Assembly (NCBI GenBank): GCA_037501455.1
Contig: CM074857.1
Location: 33,252,001-33,316,000, forward strand
Length of the DNA: 64,000 bases
Reading direction: 5' to 3'
Source: Lantana camara
Lineage: Eukaryota > Streptophyta > Magnoliopsida > Lamiales > Verbenaceae
Shown: positions 12,178 through 22,555 of the stretch, piece by piece
How positions within the stretch are numbered: the first letter of the stretch is position 1
Layout of the letters: every line of letters begins with the position of its first letter
The notes under the pieces: generated by a model
Seen by the model: only the letters and a program-made list of their open reading frames with translations
Databases searched by the model: none
Told to the model about the DNA's origin: nothing
Made by a program: the position numbers and the translations under genes

Positions 12178-12182
12178 CATTT

Positions 12183-13240
12183 CAAACTCCAACTCATGGA
12201 TATAGATGTAAATACCAAAAGAACATGCAATCCTAACAACAGGTTCAACTAAGCATGCAACCTGTCCCGAATTCAATGTCCATCAGTAAGCAAATGGCTT
12301 TCAAGTCCGATCAATAAATTAATACAAGCAATCAATATAATAAAATGATACAATTAAATCATAACAATAAATATAAGACTCTAAGTGTACAAGTGTGAAT
12401 CAATACACTAAGACTCGACTATCGCCTAGTAAAACCTGTAAAAAACTGGAGAGATGGAAAGATGGGTCACTCTCTAGAAGACAGAGTGAGCAGGAGCTAT
12501 ACATATATATAAAAGGGAAAATATCATTTTTCGTCCTCTACAGATGCCCTTGTTCGATTTTGGTCCTGATCTTTTAACTTTTCTCACATTGCATCCTTTA
12601 TGTTTCAAAAAATCTCAATTTCAGTCCTTTATCCAACGGCCGTTAAATAATTGACAAAAAAAGGCACGTGTCACTCACGGGCCGCTCACATTTACTCAGG
12701 GCTCGTGAGTGACACGCGTCCTTTTCTATTAAAAAATTAACGTTCGTTAGCTAAAGGACTGAAATTGAGATTTTTTGAAACATAAAGGATGCAATGTGAG
12801 AAAAGTGAAAAGTTCGGGACCAAAACCGAAAAAGGGCATCTGTAGAGGACAAAAAATGATATTCTCCCTATATAAAACATGCACATGCAAGTCATAAATT
12901 TCGAGCAAGGTTTTAATAGAAGTTAATTAGTTCCCTCGAAGGGCAAGAAATTAGTTATCAATGCTCAGGTTTTACAACTATTCCAATTTAATACCATTTT
13001 CAAATCATGTCAGTGTTTAAAGGCTCGGCTAGTGAGCGTGCACAATTCTCTAACCAAACTCCGACCGTGTACCTTATTTAAGTTATTAATTAACAAGAAC
13101 GCGATCATGTACACATGCTTTTAATCATTCAATCATTAACATTCATTTCCAACCTTTTCCCCATGGGATGATGTTCGGTTGATCAGATCGAACCATCCAT
13201 TAACATTTTGAGACGGGAGCTCATGACTCCTATCCGCTCC
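12183..13240 (-). repeat. Gypsy LTR D, right piece
   Basis: The LTR resumes after the Athila TSD. It shares blocks with the solo LTR at 16895, such as CAACCTGTCC, GAAGACAGAGTGAGCAGGAG and GGCTCGGC. It is interrupted by the MITE at 12515-12868 and stops abruptly near 13240 in the block CTCCTTC, where a Copia gag scrap begins. Its 5' LTR-sense end is missing. Confidence 0.7.
12515..12868. mobile_element. Foldback MITE with 9-bp TSD (Mutator-like)
   Basis: The ends are GGGAAAATATCATTTTTCGT and the complement of GGGAGAATATCATTTTTTGT. The two arms are complementary over roughly 150 bp, so nearly the whole 354-bp unit can fold back. It is flanked by a perfect 9-bp direct repeat TATATAAAA (12506-12514 and 12869-12877), the TSD length of Mutator-like elements. 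It codes for nothing. Confidence 0.9.
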
Positions 13241-13241
13241 T

Positions 13242-13400
13242 TCAAACATGGCACTTGCCTTTTCTTTTATTAGTAGCATTATAGGGTTTAGGTTTCTGTC
13301 CGGTTTTCTTAAATTGTCCAGAACTCTTTTTAACCCCAAAAGGCTTCTTTTTAGAAGAATTTCCAGCCTCAACGTAATTCACACTAGATTGTCCTTGAAC
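13242..13400 (-). pseudogene. Copia gag fragment
   Basis: An open minus-strand frame reads VQGQSSVNYVEAGNSSKKK and then a Lys/Gly-rich stretch ending KRKGKCHV and a stop. This resembles the basic linker and first cysteine of the CCHC zinc knuckle in Copia Gag. It is truncated at the junction with LTR D. No LTR of this element was identified. Confidence 0.45.
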
Positions 13401-14199
13401 CATATATAATAAAATATGTGTAATACATATATATAATATATGTATTTATGTGTATTATATATATAATTATATATGTATATATTATAAAATATAATATACC
13501 TATATATATAATAAAACATAATATACATGTATAATATATGTGAGTATATTATATATATACACATACATAAGATATACACTTACATATATTATTGTAATAC
13601 ATATTTTATATGTAATATAAAATACACGTATATATATTATATATAATGCATATACGCGTGTTTATGTTATAAAATATAGTAAACATGTATAATATATGTG
13701 CATATATAATATATACATAGTTACATTTATTTTATTATATACGCGTATTATAAGTTATATATTATACATAAGTATTAACAATATATATTTTGTTATATAT
13801 TATACATTTGTATTTTTGAATTAATCATTAAATATATATTCTTTTATATAAAAATATACAAATTACAAACATTTTATAAATTTTAAGGATTAATATGAAT
13901 GCCTTTATGTTCTAGTTAAGTTAAAAAATTTAAGACTATAATTTTTCTATATAATTAAAAATTAAAATGAATATATTATATAATATATCATTAATGAAAT
14001 TTAAATTAAAATCAAAACACAAAAAAATAAAAGGAAGGAAAAGAAAACCTTGACAGAGAAAAAAAAGAAAATCTTGACCAAAGAATACGCATATATATTA
14101 AAATACATATAGCAAAATGCATATTATAAATTAAAATATATAACATATACGTGTATTACATATTATATAAAATATATTACATATATTATATATAATAAA

Positions 14200-14252
<53 letters not shown>

Positions 14253-14340
14253 CATATATATATGTGTGTGTGTGCACATGTGTGTGTATATATATATATG
14301 TATATATTTTATATGTAATAAATATATAATATATGAAATT
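13401..14340. repeat. AT-rich low-complexity tract
   Basis: Almost pure A/T with TATATA and TGTATA runs, including an uninterrupted (AT)n block at about 14202-14248 followed by a (TG)n patch. The apparent small open frames are isoleucine/tyrosine runs with no protein character. Confidence 0.85.
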
Positions 14341-14829
14341 AACAGATGAACAGTGACTTCTGTGTGTTTTTTGACGGAAGTCCTTAAAATGACAAAAAAA
14401 AAATAAAAAAAATTACTACGGGACTAAAAGAACCACTTTTGAAAACCGCAGGACCAAAAGTGAGAACGGTCTTGTATTGTGGGACTAAAAATGCAATTTG
14501 CCCGAAAATTTATACTTTGGCGCAAGAAAAATCTATACCCATACCTATATAAAAGTGTGGATAATGTTTCTTATGATTGTAAATTGACTGAACTGCTCTT
14601 ATACAATTTAATTTAATAATTTAAATTATAGTTTATGTTGATCAACAATTAATAATTTTCCTCAATTATATTAACTTAATTATATTTAAGGGTAACCATT
14701 CAGATTCTATGCCTCTTCCTATTCTCCTTGAATGTAAACTAAATGTCGTTGATTAGTTCCCTAACACTTAATATTGGCTCTAATGTAAATTAACTTTATT
14801 GGCAGTAGATACATATACCTTTACACCGA
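14341..14829. other. Non-coding; MITE-end-like sequence
   Basis: 14420-14505 reads GGGACTAAAAGAACC ... GCAGGACCAAAAGTGAG ... GGGACTAAAAATGCAATTT, the style of a Mutator-like MITE terminus, but no matching inverted end was found upstream. The rest is AT-rich with no gene. Confidence 0.3.
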
Positions 14830-16275
14830 TCACTTGTTTGTGGAGCTTTGAAGAAGATGTGAAGCATTACTACGAACATTTGAGGCAAAATCCCTCAAGT
14901 TTGTGATGGTTATCCCAGAAGAGCAATTCCTAAGAAAAAGGACCTATAATTCATGTACGGATGCATCATCTTTTAGCTTGGTGTCGAAGGATAGCAAGTT
15001 CTCATCCAGACTTAAGTATATATACATTTTGAAGAGATCAAAATTATTGTCTTTTACGTTTATTGACATTAGCAATCTCAGCGTCTCCTCTGCATCAGAT
15101 ACCTTCTGATCCAAGCATGTCATAAGAAAATGGAATACCACTTCACTCCTAAGTTGTTACTTTATCCGTTGACTCTTAAAATACTTTCCACTACTCTCAA
15201 GCAATTGATGTCGGGAGGCAATCTGTAAGCAAGAGATTCTGCTACCTTGTGGCTGTTGTGAGGGCATTCATCATCTCTGAAGAAATTTATTACTGAGAGC
15301 ATGCCCTCATACAATACCATTGATAGGCCTAAAAGTTGTTGATCTAGGACGAGAGAAATTATAATAACTAGCAAACCTTCTGCTTCTTAAATTCCTTATT
15401 TGGCAACAAGCAGCAGTGCATTTTATCCATGATGAAATGTTTTGTGGAGGTCCAACTTTAGCAGAATCAGCATTAACCAAATCAATGTCTGATGAGAATT
15501 CAAAAGGTGAATCCAGAAAAAAACCATAAACTTGAAGAGCTCCTTTCAGATTTGAAGATCTAAGTAACCAGTCAAGTTTGATGCTAGAAAAATCAGACTT
15601 ATCTTTTAGTAAAAGAATAGAGCACTAAAACTAACAGGCAGCTTCCACCAATCTTATCTTTGATGAAAATAAGATTAACTAAACGTCCATGCGTGTTGCA
15701 ATGTCTTTTTCAACATGATTGGTTTTACATACAAGGTGCAAAAGCCAGTCATCTGCCAATAATCCTTCAAGAAAATCATCCACTTTCTCTACGTCCAACT
15801 CAAACAAATAATTAATTTTGTGCTTCACGCAAGATTGTATAAGAAGAGAACTTTTGAGCTCTGGATACTCCTTCTACGGCCGTGGTTGCTGATCCCCGAA
15901 AGCCTGAATGCCCCAGAATGGCATTTCTTGATCCCCATTTATTTGATCTTTTTAGAACTTTTGAGCTCTGGATACTCCTTTTGCGGCTGTGGTCGCTGAT
16001 CCCCGAAAGCCTGAATGCCCCAGAAGGGCATTTCTTGATCCCCATTTATTTGATCTTTTTGGCATTTGTCAACACATTTTGATAGTCGTGCTTCTGCAGC
16101 ATTATTAAACTCATCCTCTGCATCAAAATCCTTCCTGATCTTTTTTTGTTTGGATTTTCTTTCATTAAGCATATTTTGCTCTTTGCAGTAATCCTCCAAA
16201 AGATCATCCAAACTAATGAGTTTCTTCATTTTCTTATTGATAGGCGGACAAGCAGGAATTGGTTCATCTTAGCCG
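14830..16275 (-). pseudogene. Decayed copy of plant CANIN/FAM178-like (SMC5/6-associated) gene, C-terminal part
   Basis: The minus strand has coding character over about 1.4 kb without introns, ending at a natural-looking stop (14830-14832) after LLQSSTNK. Blocks in order are KKLISLDDLLEDYCKEQ, SKCVDKCQKDQ, MPFWGIQAFGDQ, VDDFLEGLLADDWLLHLV, VGPPQNISSWIKCTAACCQ, LYEGMLSVINFFRDDE, DINCLRVVESI, DLFKMYIYLSLDENLL and FLRNCSSGITITNL. From memory these match the plant protein family annotated with the CANIN domain (FAM178, SMC5-SMC6 localisation factor 2-like). No search was run. It has several stops (for example TAG at about 14944 where Trp is expected), frame changes and an internal 107-bp duplication. 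The long intronless run suggests a 5'-truncated retrocopy, though capture by a transposon is possible. Confidence 0.5.
15847..16060. repeat. 107-bp tandem duplication inside the pseudogene
   Basis: Unit 1 is 15847-15953 and unit 2 is 15954-16060; both begin AGAACTTTTGAGCTCTGG and end ATTTGATCTTTTT. They differ at only a few positions (CTACGGCCG/TTGCGGCTG, GAATGG/GAAGGG). The duplication repeats the WGIQAFGDQ coding block, so it arose after the copy became non-functional or itself disabled it. Confidence 0.95.
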
Positions 16276-16894
16276 AAGTCTCTGTTCGTACGGTTCATTT
16301 GCGGTAATTTGACCCTATTTTACCTTTGTACTTTTTGTTATTTTTATAATTTAGTCTAAATATCTTTAAAAAAATAAGTAAACAATTGTTAATGATAGTT
16401 TTACTATTAATTATTATTAACATATAGTAAAGGAATTGTACAAATTTACCACAGAAATACAACAAGTATGTTGAATCCTATTGAATCAACTCTTTATATG
16501 TCATTAACTAGGTAACTCTTTAGTCTAATTTAATATAATTGAATATATATCAATTCATTTAAATGCTAATTCTTACAACTCTTTCAATACTTTGAACTCC
16601 ACATTTTCTCAATTAATTACTTAGAAAAGAATTAATTTGTTGACATGTACTATAGCCTCTATTTACAACGTTCAATAAGATTATTGCAGGAAAATTTACA
16701 TGAAGGAAAAAAAATTAAAATGAGACTTTCGTACTTTTCCCCTTATTTTTCTAATATAGTTTAAATATAAAAAAAAGTAAGAAATTGTTAGTGAGGTTTT
16801 ATTATTAATTATTATTAACATAAAATAAAGGAGTTGTACAAATTAACCACAAAAAATCACATGTTATGATTGAATCGACTCTTCATATATGTCA
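16276..16894. repeat. AT-rich duplicated region, left part
   Basis: No gene. 16316-16640 is one copy of an approximately 400-bp unit and 16727-16894 begins the second copy, which continues at 19531 after the solo LTR. Shared blocks include TATTAATTATTATTAACATA at period 398 and CTCTTTATATGTCATTA / CTTCATATATGTCAT. Confidence 0.75.
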
Positions 16895-19525
16895 TGTAGC
16901 ACCCGAGGCGAGGGCACCACATCCCCCGCACCATGAGTTCAGTCCACATATGAAATGAACTAATCCATACATAAACCAAACTCACAGCGAATGGAAGACA
17001 AGAAAAAGACCGTCCTGACTAGGCGGAATCTAACCCTAGAACAATCAATAGTAACTAAAATGTGGAAGCAAGGCAGTTGTTCATTCACTAGCAACAAAGT
17101 AAACGCAATTACAACAAGAATTTAAATACGAATTCCACTAATTCAATCGACCTGTCCTAACCTGTCCTGAATCAAATCAATTCAATAAATGGCGCACTGG
17201 CCCAATAAATAAACCAATACACTAAATAAATACAATATGAAGTAAGTGTACAAGTGCAGGACTCGAACAAGGACACGACGACTCAACTCCGCCTAGCAAC
17301 CACCTGTATAGAAGCTGGAGAAAAGGGGAATGAGGGGTCAGTCTCTAGAAGACTGAGTGAGCAGGAGGTATATGTATATATAGAAACATGCACATGCAAG
17401 TTGTAAATCCCAAGCAAAGTTTTGGGTAAAGTAGTTCTCGTGATGGGCAAGAAGTTAATTAATCAATGCTTGGACTTTACAACTATCAATTTATACAATT
17501 AGTTACAATTTTAGGCTATCAGTGGCTCGGCGAGTAAGCATGCACAATCTCCAACCAAACTCCGACTGTGTGATAGTGACAAGCTTCTCATTAGGTGATC
17601 AAGCAATTATTAGGTTTCAATCGTTACAATACAATCAATTCAGTAACAGTGCACAATCAGTCCCATCCTTCTTTCTCCGAGTGATGGTTCGGGTAGCTAG
17701 CCCTTGCTATCCAGTCAATGTGGTCAATGGGTGCATGAATCCCCAAGGACCGAGACTCCATCCTACACTAACCTCCTAGTGGATTCCGGGTTCATCTTAA
17801 CAATGTGGGGAGTGCAAGAGATCATCGTCGGCCCGATTCCTCCCCGGATTACTCAATAACTCAACCCTGGGCCCCAATCGATGTGCAGTATAATATCTCG
17901 CCAAAACAAGAAGGGTCAGTAAATAATAATAACAATAGGTTCAGTTCAATAAAAGTTTACTCGATTACTGTCTTGAAAATAATATAAATATAAATATGAT
18001 TTTAGGCCAAACTCATTTATGCAGGTTTTTGGGTTTAATACATAACTAGAACGAAAACACCCTCACCTGACAAGCGACGGGAAAAGACAAGTGTGCAAGA
18101 TAGTGCATATTCGGTCAATGATCTCCGCCCTGGAGAAGAACTGGACAAGAAAGGAAACAAGGTGTACTCATGAGAGAAGACTCAATAATGATACCAAATA
18201 TGTTGCACGGCGTAGTCACGAACATATTCATGTATAAATTAAGCATATAATAGCATGTATTGATCATTTAAAGACTTAGGAATGAAATTGGATTGCATAA
18301 AATGAAGTAGGAAATACAGACACTTTCTAGACACTGGGAACGGCCGTTATGAGTTAAAGGGGAACATGGGAAGGGCCGTTCCCAGCTCTCCCCGAAAAAT
18401 CCCGCGCGTCTGTATAAAATTGCCATTTTTAACGCTTGGGAATGGCCGTTCCAGCCCAAGGCCAAAATGGGAAGGGCCGTTTCCAGCCTCGCGTGCCAGA
18501 TTCTTCAAAGTAATGGGAACAACCATTCCAAGAAAACAACTGGGATGGGAAGGGCCGTTCCCACCCTGCAGAAAGCTAAAAAACAGGACAGAAGTAGGGG
18601 TGGTCTCGGACCAAAATCATAACCCACAAAACAACCAAAAAACCACACTTAATCATACTCATTTCATAAAGGAACATGCTTGCATACTTAAGGTACAATA
18701 AAAACCAATATAAACATCCAATTCATGCCTTGATCATCCAAATTCATCAATCAGCCTACAAGGATGCCATGATCAACCAAGCTCCAATCTTCACAAATTC
18801 ATGTTATATATGCATATATCAACTCATATACTTCACAATTATTACATCTTGATCCATGGATTCATTACAAATCATAAAACCCTAACACCACTTCATGAGT
18901 TCCTCAACCTATATGCATGATCTTACCTAGGAAGTGGAAGAGATGAAGAGGAAAGAGAGGGATGATATGAAGCTTGATCTCTTGGAGAGAAATGGATGAA
19001 ACTTGGCTTCCTTGCCTCCTTGGTTGATTTGGATCGATATTGAAGAGAGAAAGAGAAAGATGGAGTGGTTCTTTTTTTTCTTGAATGAAAGAATGAAGAA
19101 AGAGATATATGTATATGTATGTATATGTTTGATCGTGAAGATAAGGGAAAGAAATAAGGGAAATTGCAACTTGGTCCTCAAGGAATTTAAGTTAATTCAA
19201 TTAGGTTCGAAGCTTGTGAAAATGATCAATTTAGTCAAATTCAATCCAGGCAATTAGGTCCTTAAATTATGAAAATGATCAAGGAAATACAATTAAGCAA
19301 TTAGGTCATGTTCGACAATTAATTCACGTATCAATTAAATACACTCATGCGATAATTCTCAAGTTGATACAAATTTCACATATTTTCCATAACATATAGG
19401 AATATAATTCATATAATATCATGAAATGTATAAATTAATAAATAAAAGAATTAAACAAATTCTAACTCTCAAAACTTACATGTGTGGCGTGCGTAGCTGA
19501 AAGGCTGGAAAATTTGGGCATTACA
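16895..19525 (-). mobile_element. Solo LTR of a Ty3/gypsy element
   Basis: 2631 bp with ends TGTAGCACCC and GGGCATTACA, flanked by a perfect 5-bp TSD TGTCA (16890-16894 and 19526-19530). There is no second LTR or internal domain, so this is the product of recombination between two LTRs. A GGGAACGGCCGTTCCC-like dyad cluster lies at 18335-18562. The open frames inside are incidental. Confidence 0.93.
18335..18562. repeat. Dyad cluster GGGAANGGCCNTTCCC in solo LTR
   Basis: Six units: GGGAACGGCCGTTATG (18336), GGGAAGGGCCGTTCCC (18368), GGGAATGGCCGTTCC (18438), GGGAAGGGCCGTTTCC (18469), GGGAACAACCATTCC (18515) and GGGAAGGGCCGTTCCC (18547). The cluster starts about 963 bp from the LTR start in LTR sense. 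Confidence 0.85.
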
Positions 19526-19530
19526 TGTCA

Positions 19531-20018
19531 TTAGTTGGGTAACTCTTTAGACTAATTTATTGTAACTGAATAAATTTCAACTCATTTAAATATCAATTCT
19601 TGGGACTCTTCCAACTACTTTGGACTCTATATTTTCTCATTTAATTACTTAAAAAAGAATTTAATTTATTGAATAATATTATAATAATATATATAATATA
19701 TAATATATACATGTATATATTAGTCACATTATATATATATATATATATATTAAATAATACGTGTATATAATATATATGATACATATATGTAATAGTTTGG
19801 GGTGAAAATATAGAATTTGAATAACCGTTAGAAGTTACAAGAGGTAATCTAGACAATAGAAAACCAACCTTATAACTAAATGTTCTTTTTAATATTTGAG
19901 ATAAATATTTTCATTGCAAGCTATAATAATAAAATATTTTTTGGGTGCATGGAGTCACAAAATCCACTATTACTTGACGAACAAACACTATTACTTCAAA
20001 ATAAAGGTTGATTTGGTA
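19531..20018. other. Rest of AT-rich duplication and unassigned sequence
   Basis: 19531-19672 completes the second copy of the 398-bp-period unit (CTCTTTAGACTAATTTA, CTCATTTAATTACTTA). It is followed by TA-rich low complexity and about 250 bp without recognisable content. Confidence 0.6.
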
Positions 20019-20226
20019 GAAAACATATTCACATTATGATATGAAACTTGCAACAACTGCAAAAGATCAATATAAAATACAATGCAAGGAATACAATGCA
20101 GAAATTGCATAGATGAAAAGTGAATTTCATAGAAAACATATTCACGCCATAGTATGAAGCTTTCAACAACTGCAAAAGATCAATATAAAAAATAATGCAA
20201 GGAATATGTAGAAATTGCATGGATGA
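20019..20226. repeat. Two-copy tandem repeat, period 113 bp
   Basis: Units begin GAAAACATATTCAC at 20019 and 20132 and share CAACAACTGCAAAAGATCAA and GAAATTGCAT(A/G)GATGA. The second unit is slightly shorter at its end. Confidence 0.9.
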
Positions 20227-21252
20227 CGAAGTAGAAGATTCATCAAGATATGAGATCTAAAAAGGCATAAAATTTAATACTGTAATATACAAATTACTAA
20301 ACTACAAAGTTCGAAAAATATAGGTATAGAGCTACCCTAAACGTAGCAGATGGGAATGAACGGGCCACAATCACACTATTTGAAGAAGTAGCTGAGGCGT
20401 ACATTAGATGACTGAGTATATTGAAACAGTGAGCTGAGGTAAGAGAAACAATCAAATTGAAAATAAAAAATAATAATAAAAAGTTATTAACACGTAAGAA
20501 TCATCACTTCAGTACAAGGTTTTGGCAGCAACAATAGAGAAGCAGTCCAACTTTCTTTTCTGACTTGACAAAACTGCGAAAATGAGAAATGAAATTTTAT
20601 TCAACATTGGAGAAGCTTTCGAAAATACAAAAAAAAAAAAATGAGAGGAAAAAGAGTCAATGCTGCGAAGAAAGTGGAAGAAAACAAAGGGTGGAAAAAA
20701 TAAATAATAAGAGCAAGGAAAAGGGAACATGTAAAGAGGACCTAGACAAGAAAATTGAGGCAAGAGCACAGTGATAACAAAACCAAATGCAGCTAGCGGC
20801 TAAAAAAGGAAGAAACCAGATTTCGCAAGAGAAGAACGACCATAATAAATGACTAGGAAATACAAATTTAGATGACAATGAATCCATAGAGACTGTTGAT
20901 GAAAGTCTGAAATCATTTTTCAAGAGAAAGTACCCAAACAAAGTCAAGCAGAAGCATGGAAAAACAAAGTTGTTGAAATTAATAAAGAAGAAAAAGGAAT
21001 AAGGGATCATCCGAGGACACTACAAAAGAGAAACAAGAAATACACGTATGAGTTTCCAATATTCATATAAAGGTATTGAAAATTTGCTTCTAGAAAAAAA
21101 TAAGTAACAATACTAACTATAGTTCCAAACGTAAGACATATAACAAAAAACAACGGCCCACAACATATCATAAATTAAAAAACAAAAAAATTCACCACAA
21201 CAAATATGAGTACAAAACAGCATACACGTGCAACGCATGTGCACCTTGCTAG
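20227..21252 (+). mobile_element. 3' part of a Helitron
   Basis: The right end is CTAG|T at 21249-21252, preceded by a hairpin CACGTGC-AAC-GCATGTG (about 21225-21241, one G-T wobble). This is the Helitron terminus: a 3' hairpin shortly before CTRR, inserted before T. The 5' TC end was not located, so the left border given is arbitrary. A + strand fragment near 20345-20450 (VADGNERATITLFEEVAEAYI) resembles an OB-fold of replication protein A, which plant Helitrons often carry; this is a weak match made by eye. Confidence 0.55.
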
Positions 21253-21614
21253 TATAAGTATATATATACATAAAATTAAAAGCACATGTATATGTGGTAT
21301 GCACCGTGGTGGAGCAGCATATAATTCTGTTATGAAATAAACATGAATAAATAGAAGCAAGCAACAAATAGACACAAAGATTTACGTGGTTCACCAATTT
21401 GACTATGTTCACAGGCGAGAAAAAGAGAGATTAATTTAATATATTGAGGAAGGTAGAGAGAAGTCATAGAGTGCTCTCAAATGAGAATCTAATGCAGAGA
21501 GAATCTCAGTTTTTTTTTTATGCATACCTTTCTTAAGTGAGCTCAAAAACTGATTGTAAAGCCCTCTCTTTGAAAATTCCCTAAAACCTATGAATTTTTG
21601 GAGTCATGTCAATA
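21253..21614 (-). other. Copia 3' LTR-like sequence
   Basis: It lies downstream (minus strand) of the Copia pol remnant and of a purine tract AGGTGGAGATTTATTG (complement of about 21618-21633), typical of Copia elements just before the 3' LTR. The block GATTTACGTGGTTCACC (21379) is common in plant Copia LTRs. The outer LTR border is not determined. Confidence 0.45.
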
Positions 21615-21633
21615 AATCTCCACCTAGGCTCTA

Positions 21634-22555
21634 CAAAGTCCAAATTATATAGACCTCAATTACAAAACAAAATATTAAATTCTTCACAACCTCCCCAATA
21701 AGCCTGAACGGACAATCAATCAAAACTACAAACCTGCACCAACTCCAAGCAGTGCTTGAATTTGTGTACAGATAATGGCTTTAGCATCATGTCAGCTCCA
21801 TTATCTTTGGTAGCTACCTTGACAACACAAAACTCACCACTAAATATGTGATACGAATAAAATGGTACCGAATACCAACTTGTTTGGTCCTCTCGTGGAA
21901 TATTTGATTCTCTGTGGGTGAATTGCACTCTAACTATCATAAAATACAGTAGGAACCTCCACCTTGAGTCCCAAACTCCAAGCTAAACCTTTCAACTATA
22001 AGCCTTCTTTAACTGCTTTGGTAATCGCCATGTACTCTGCTTCTGAAGAACCGTCTTCCAGCAAACGATACCTCCAAACAAAGTGAAAACATATCCTATG
22101 ATATAACAACTTTTATTCAAGTCTCTAGCAAAATCCGAATCAACTTAGCCAACAATTCCACCCCCAGTTGAATTTCTCCAACCATCAAATAAAAGACCAA
22201 AATGAGATATACCTTTCAAACACCTCAAAATTACATGACAATTAGTGTTAATACTTTTGACTTGGAGGACCCTTCTTAAATGGATAGTTAATCTGCACAA
22301 AAATGAATTATCAAATGATTACCCATTAGAAAGCTAGAGCAAGAAGAGTAAAATTTGGTCACAAATAAAGAAATTTAACACTTCTGACTTTTCTTTCTTA
22401 TTTTATTTATCAAAAGATTATCCATCACAAAGTTAGAAATATTAATCATAATAATAAAAACTGAAATGAACAAACTAAGAATAGTGATAAGAAATTCGAG
22501 CAAACCTTTCGGAAAGAAAATATCATGCGAATCATGAGCTGGACAATAGATAGAG
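21634..22555 (-). pseudogene. Copia pol remnant (RNase H to C-terminus)
   Basis: Minus-strand pieces in order are DSDFARDLNKS and GYVFTLFGG (22030-22150), then SSEAEYMAITKAVKEGL (about 22010-22065), then 21716-21940 with PREDQTSWYSVPFYSYHIFS and ADMMLKPLSVHKFKHCLELV. These match the RNase H and C-terminal tail of Tork-like Copia polyproteins, where SSTEAEYMA and ADMLTKPL are standard. Frame changes and a stop after KEGL show decay. The N-terminal pol is not recognisable up to the start of element C's LTR at 22556. Confidence 0.65.

Noticed and set aside
14420..14505. A complete Mutator-like MITE
   Set aside because: Only one end-like motif; no inverted partner or duplication found.
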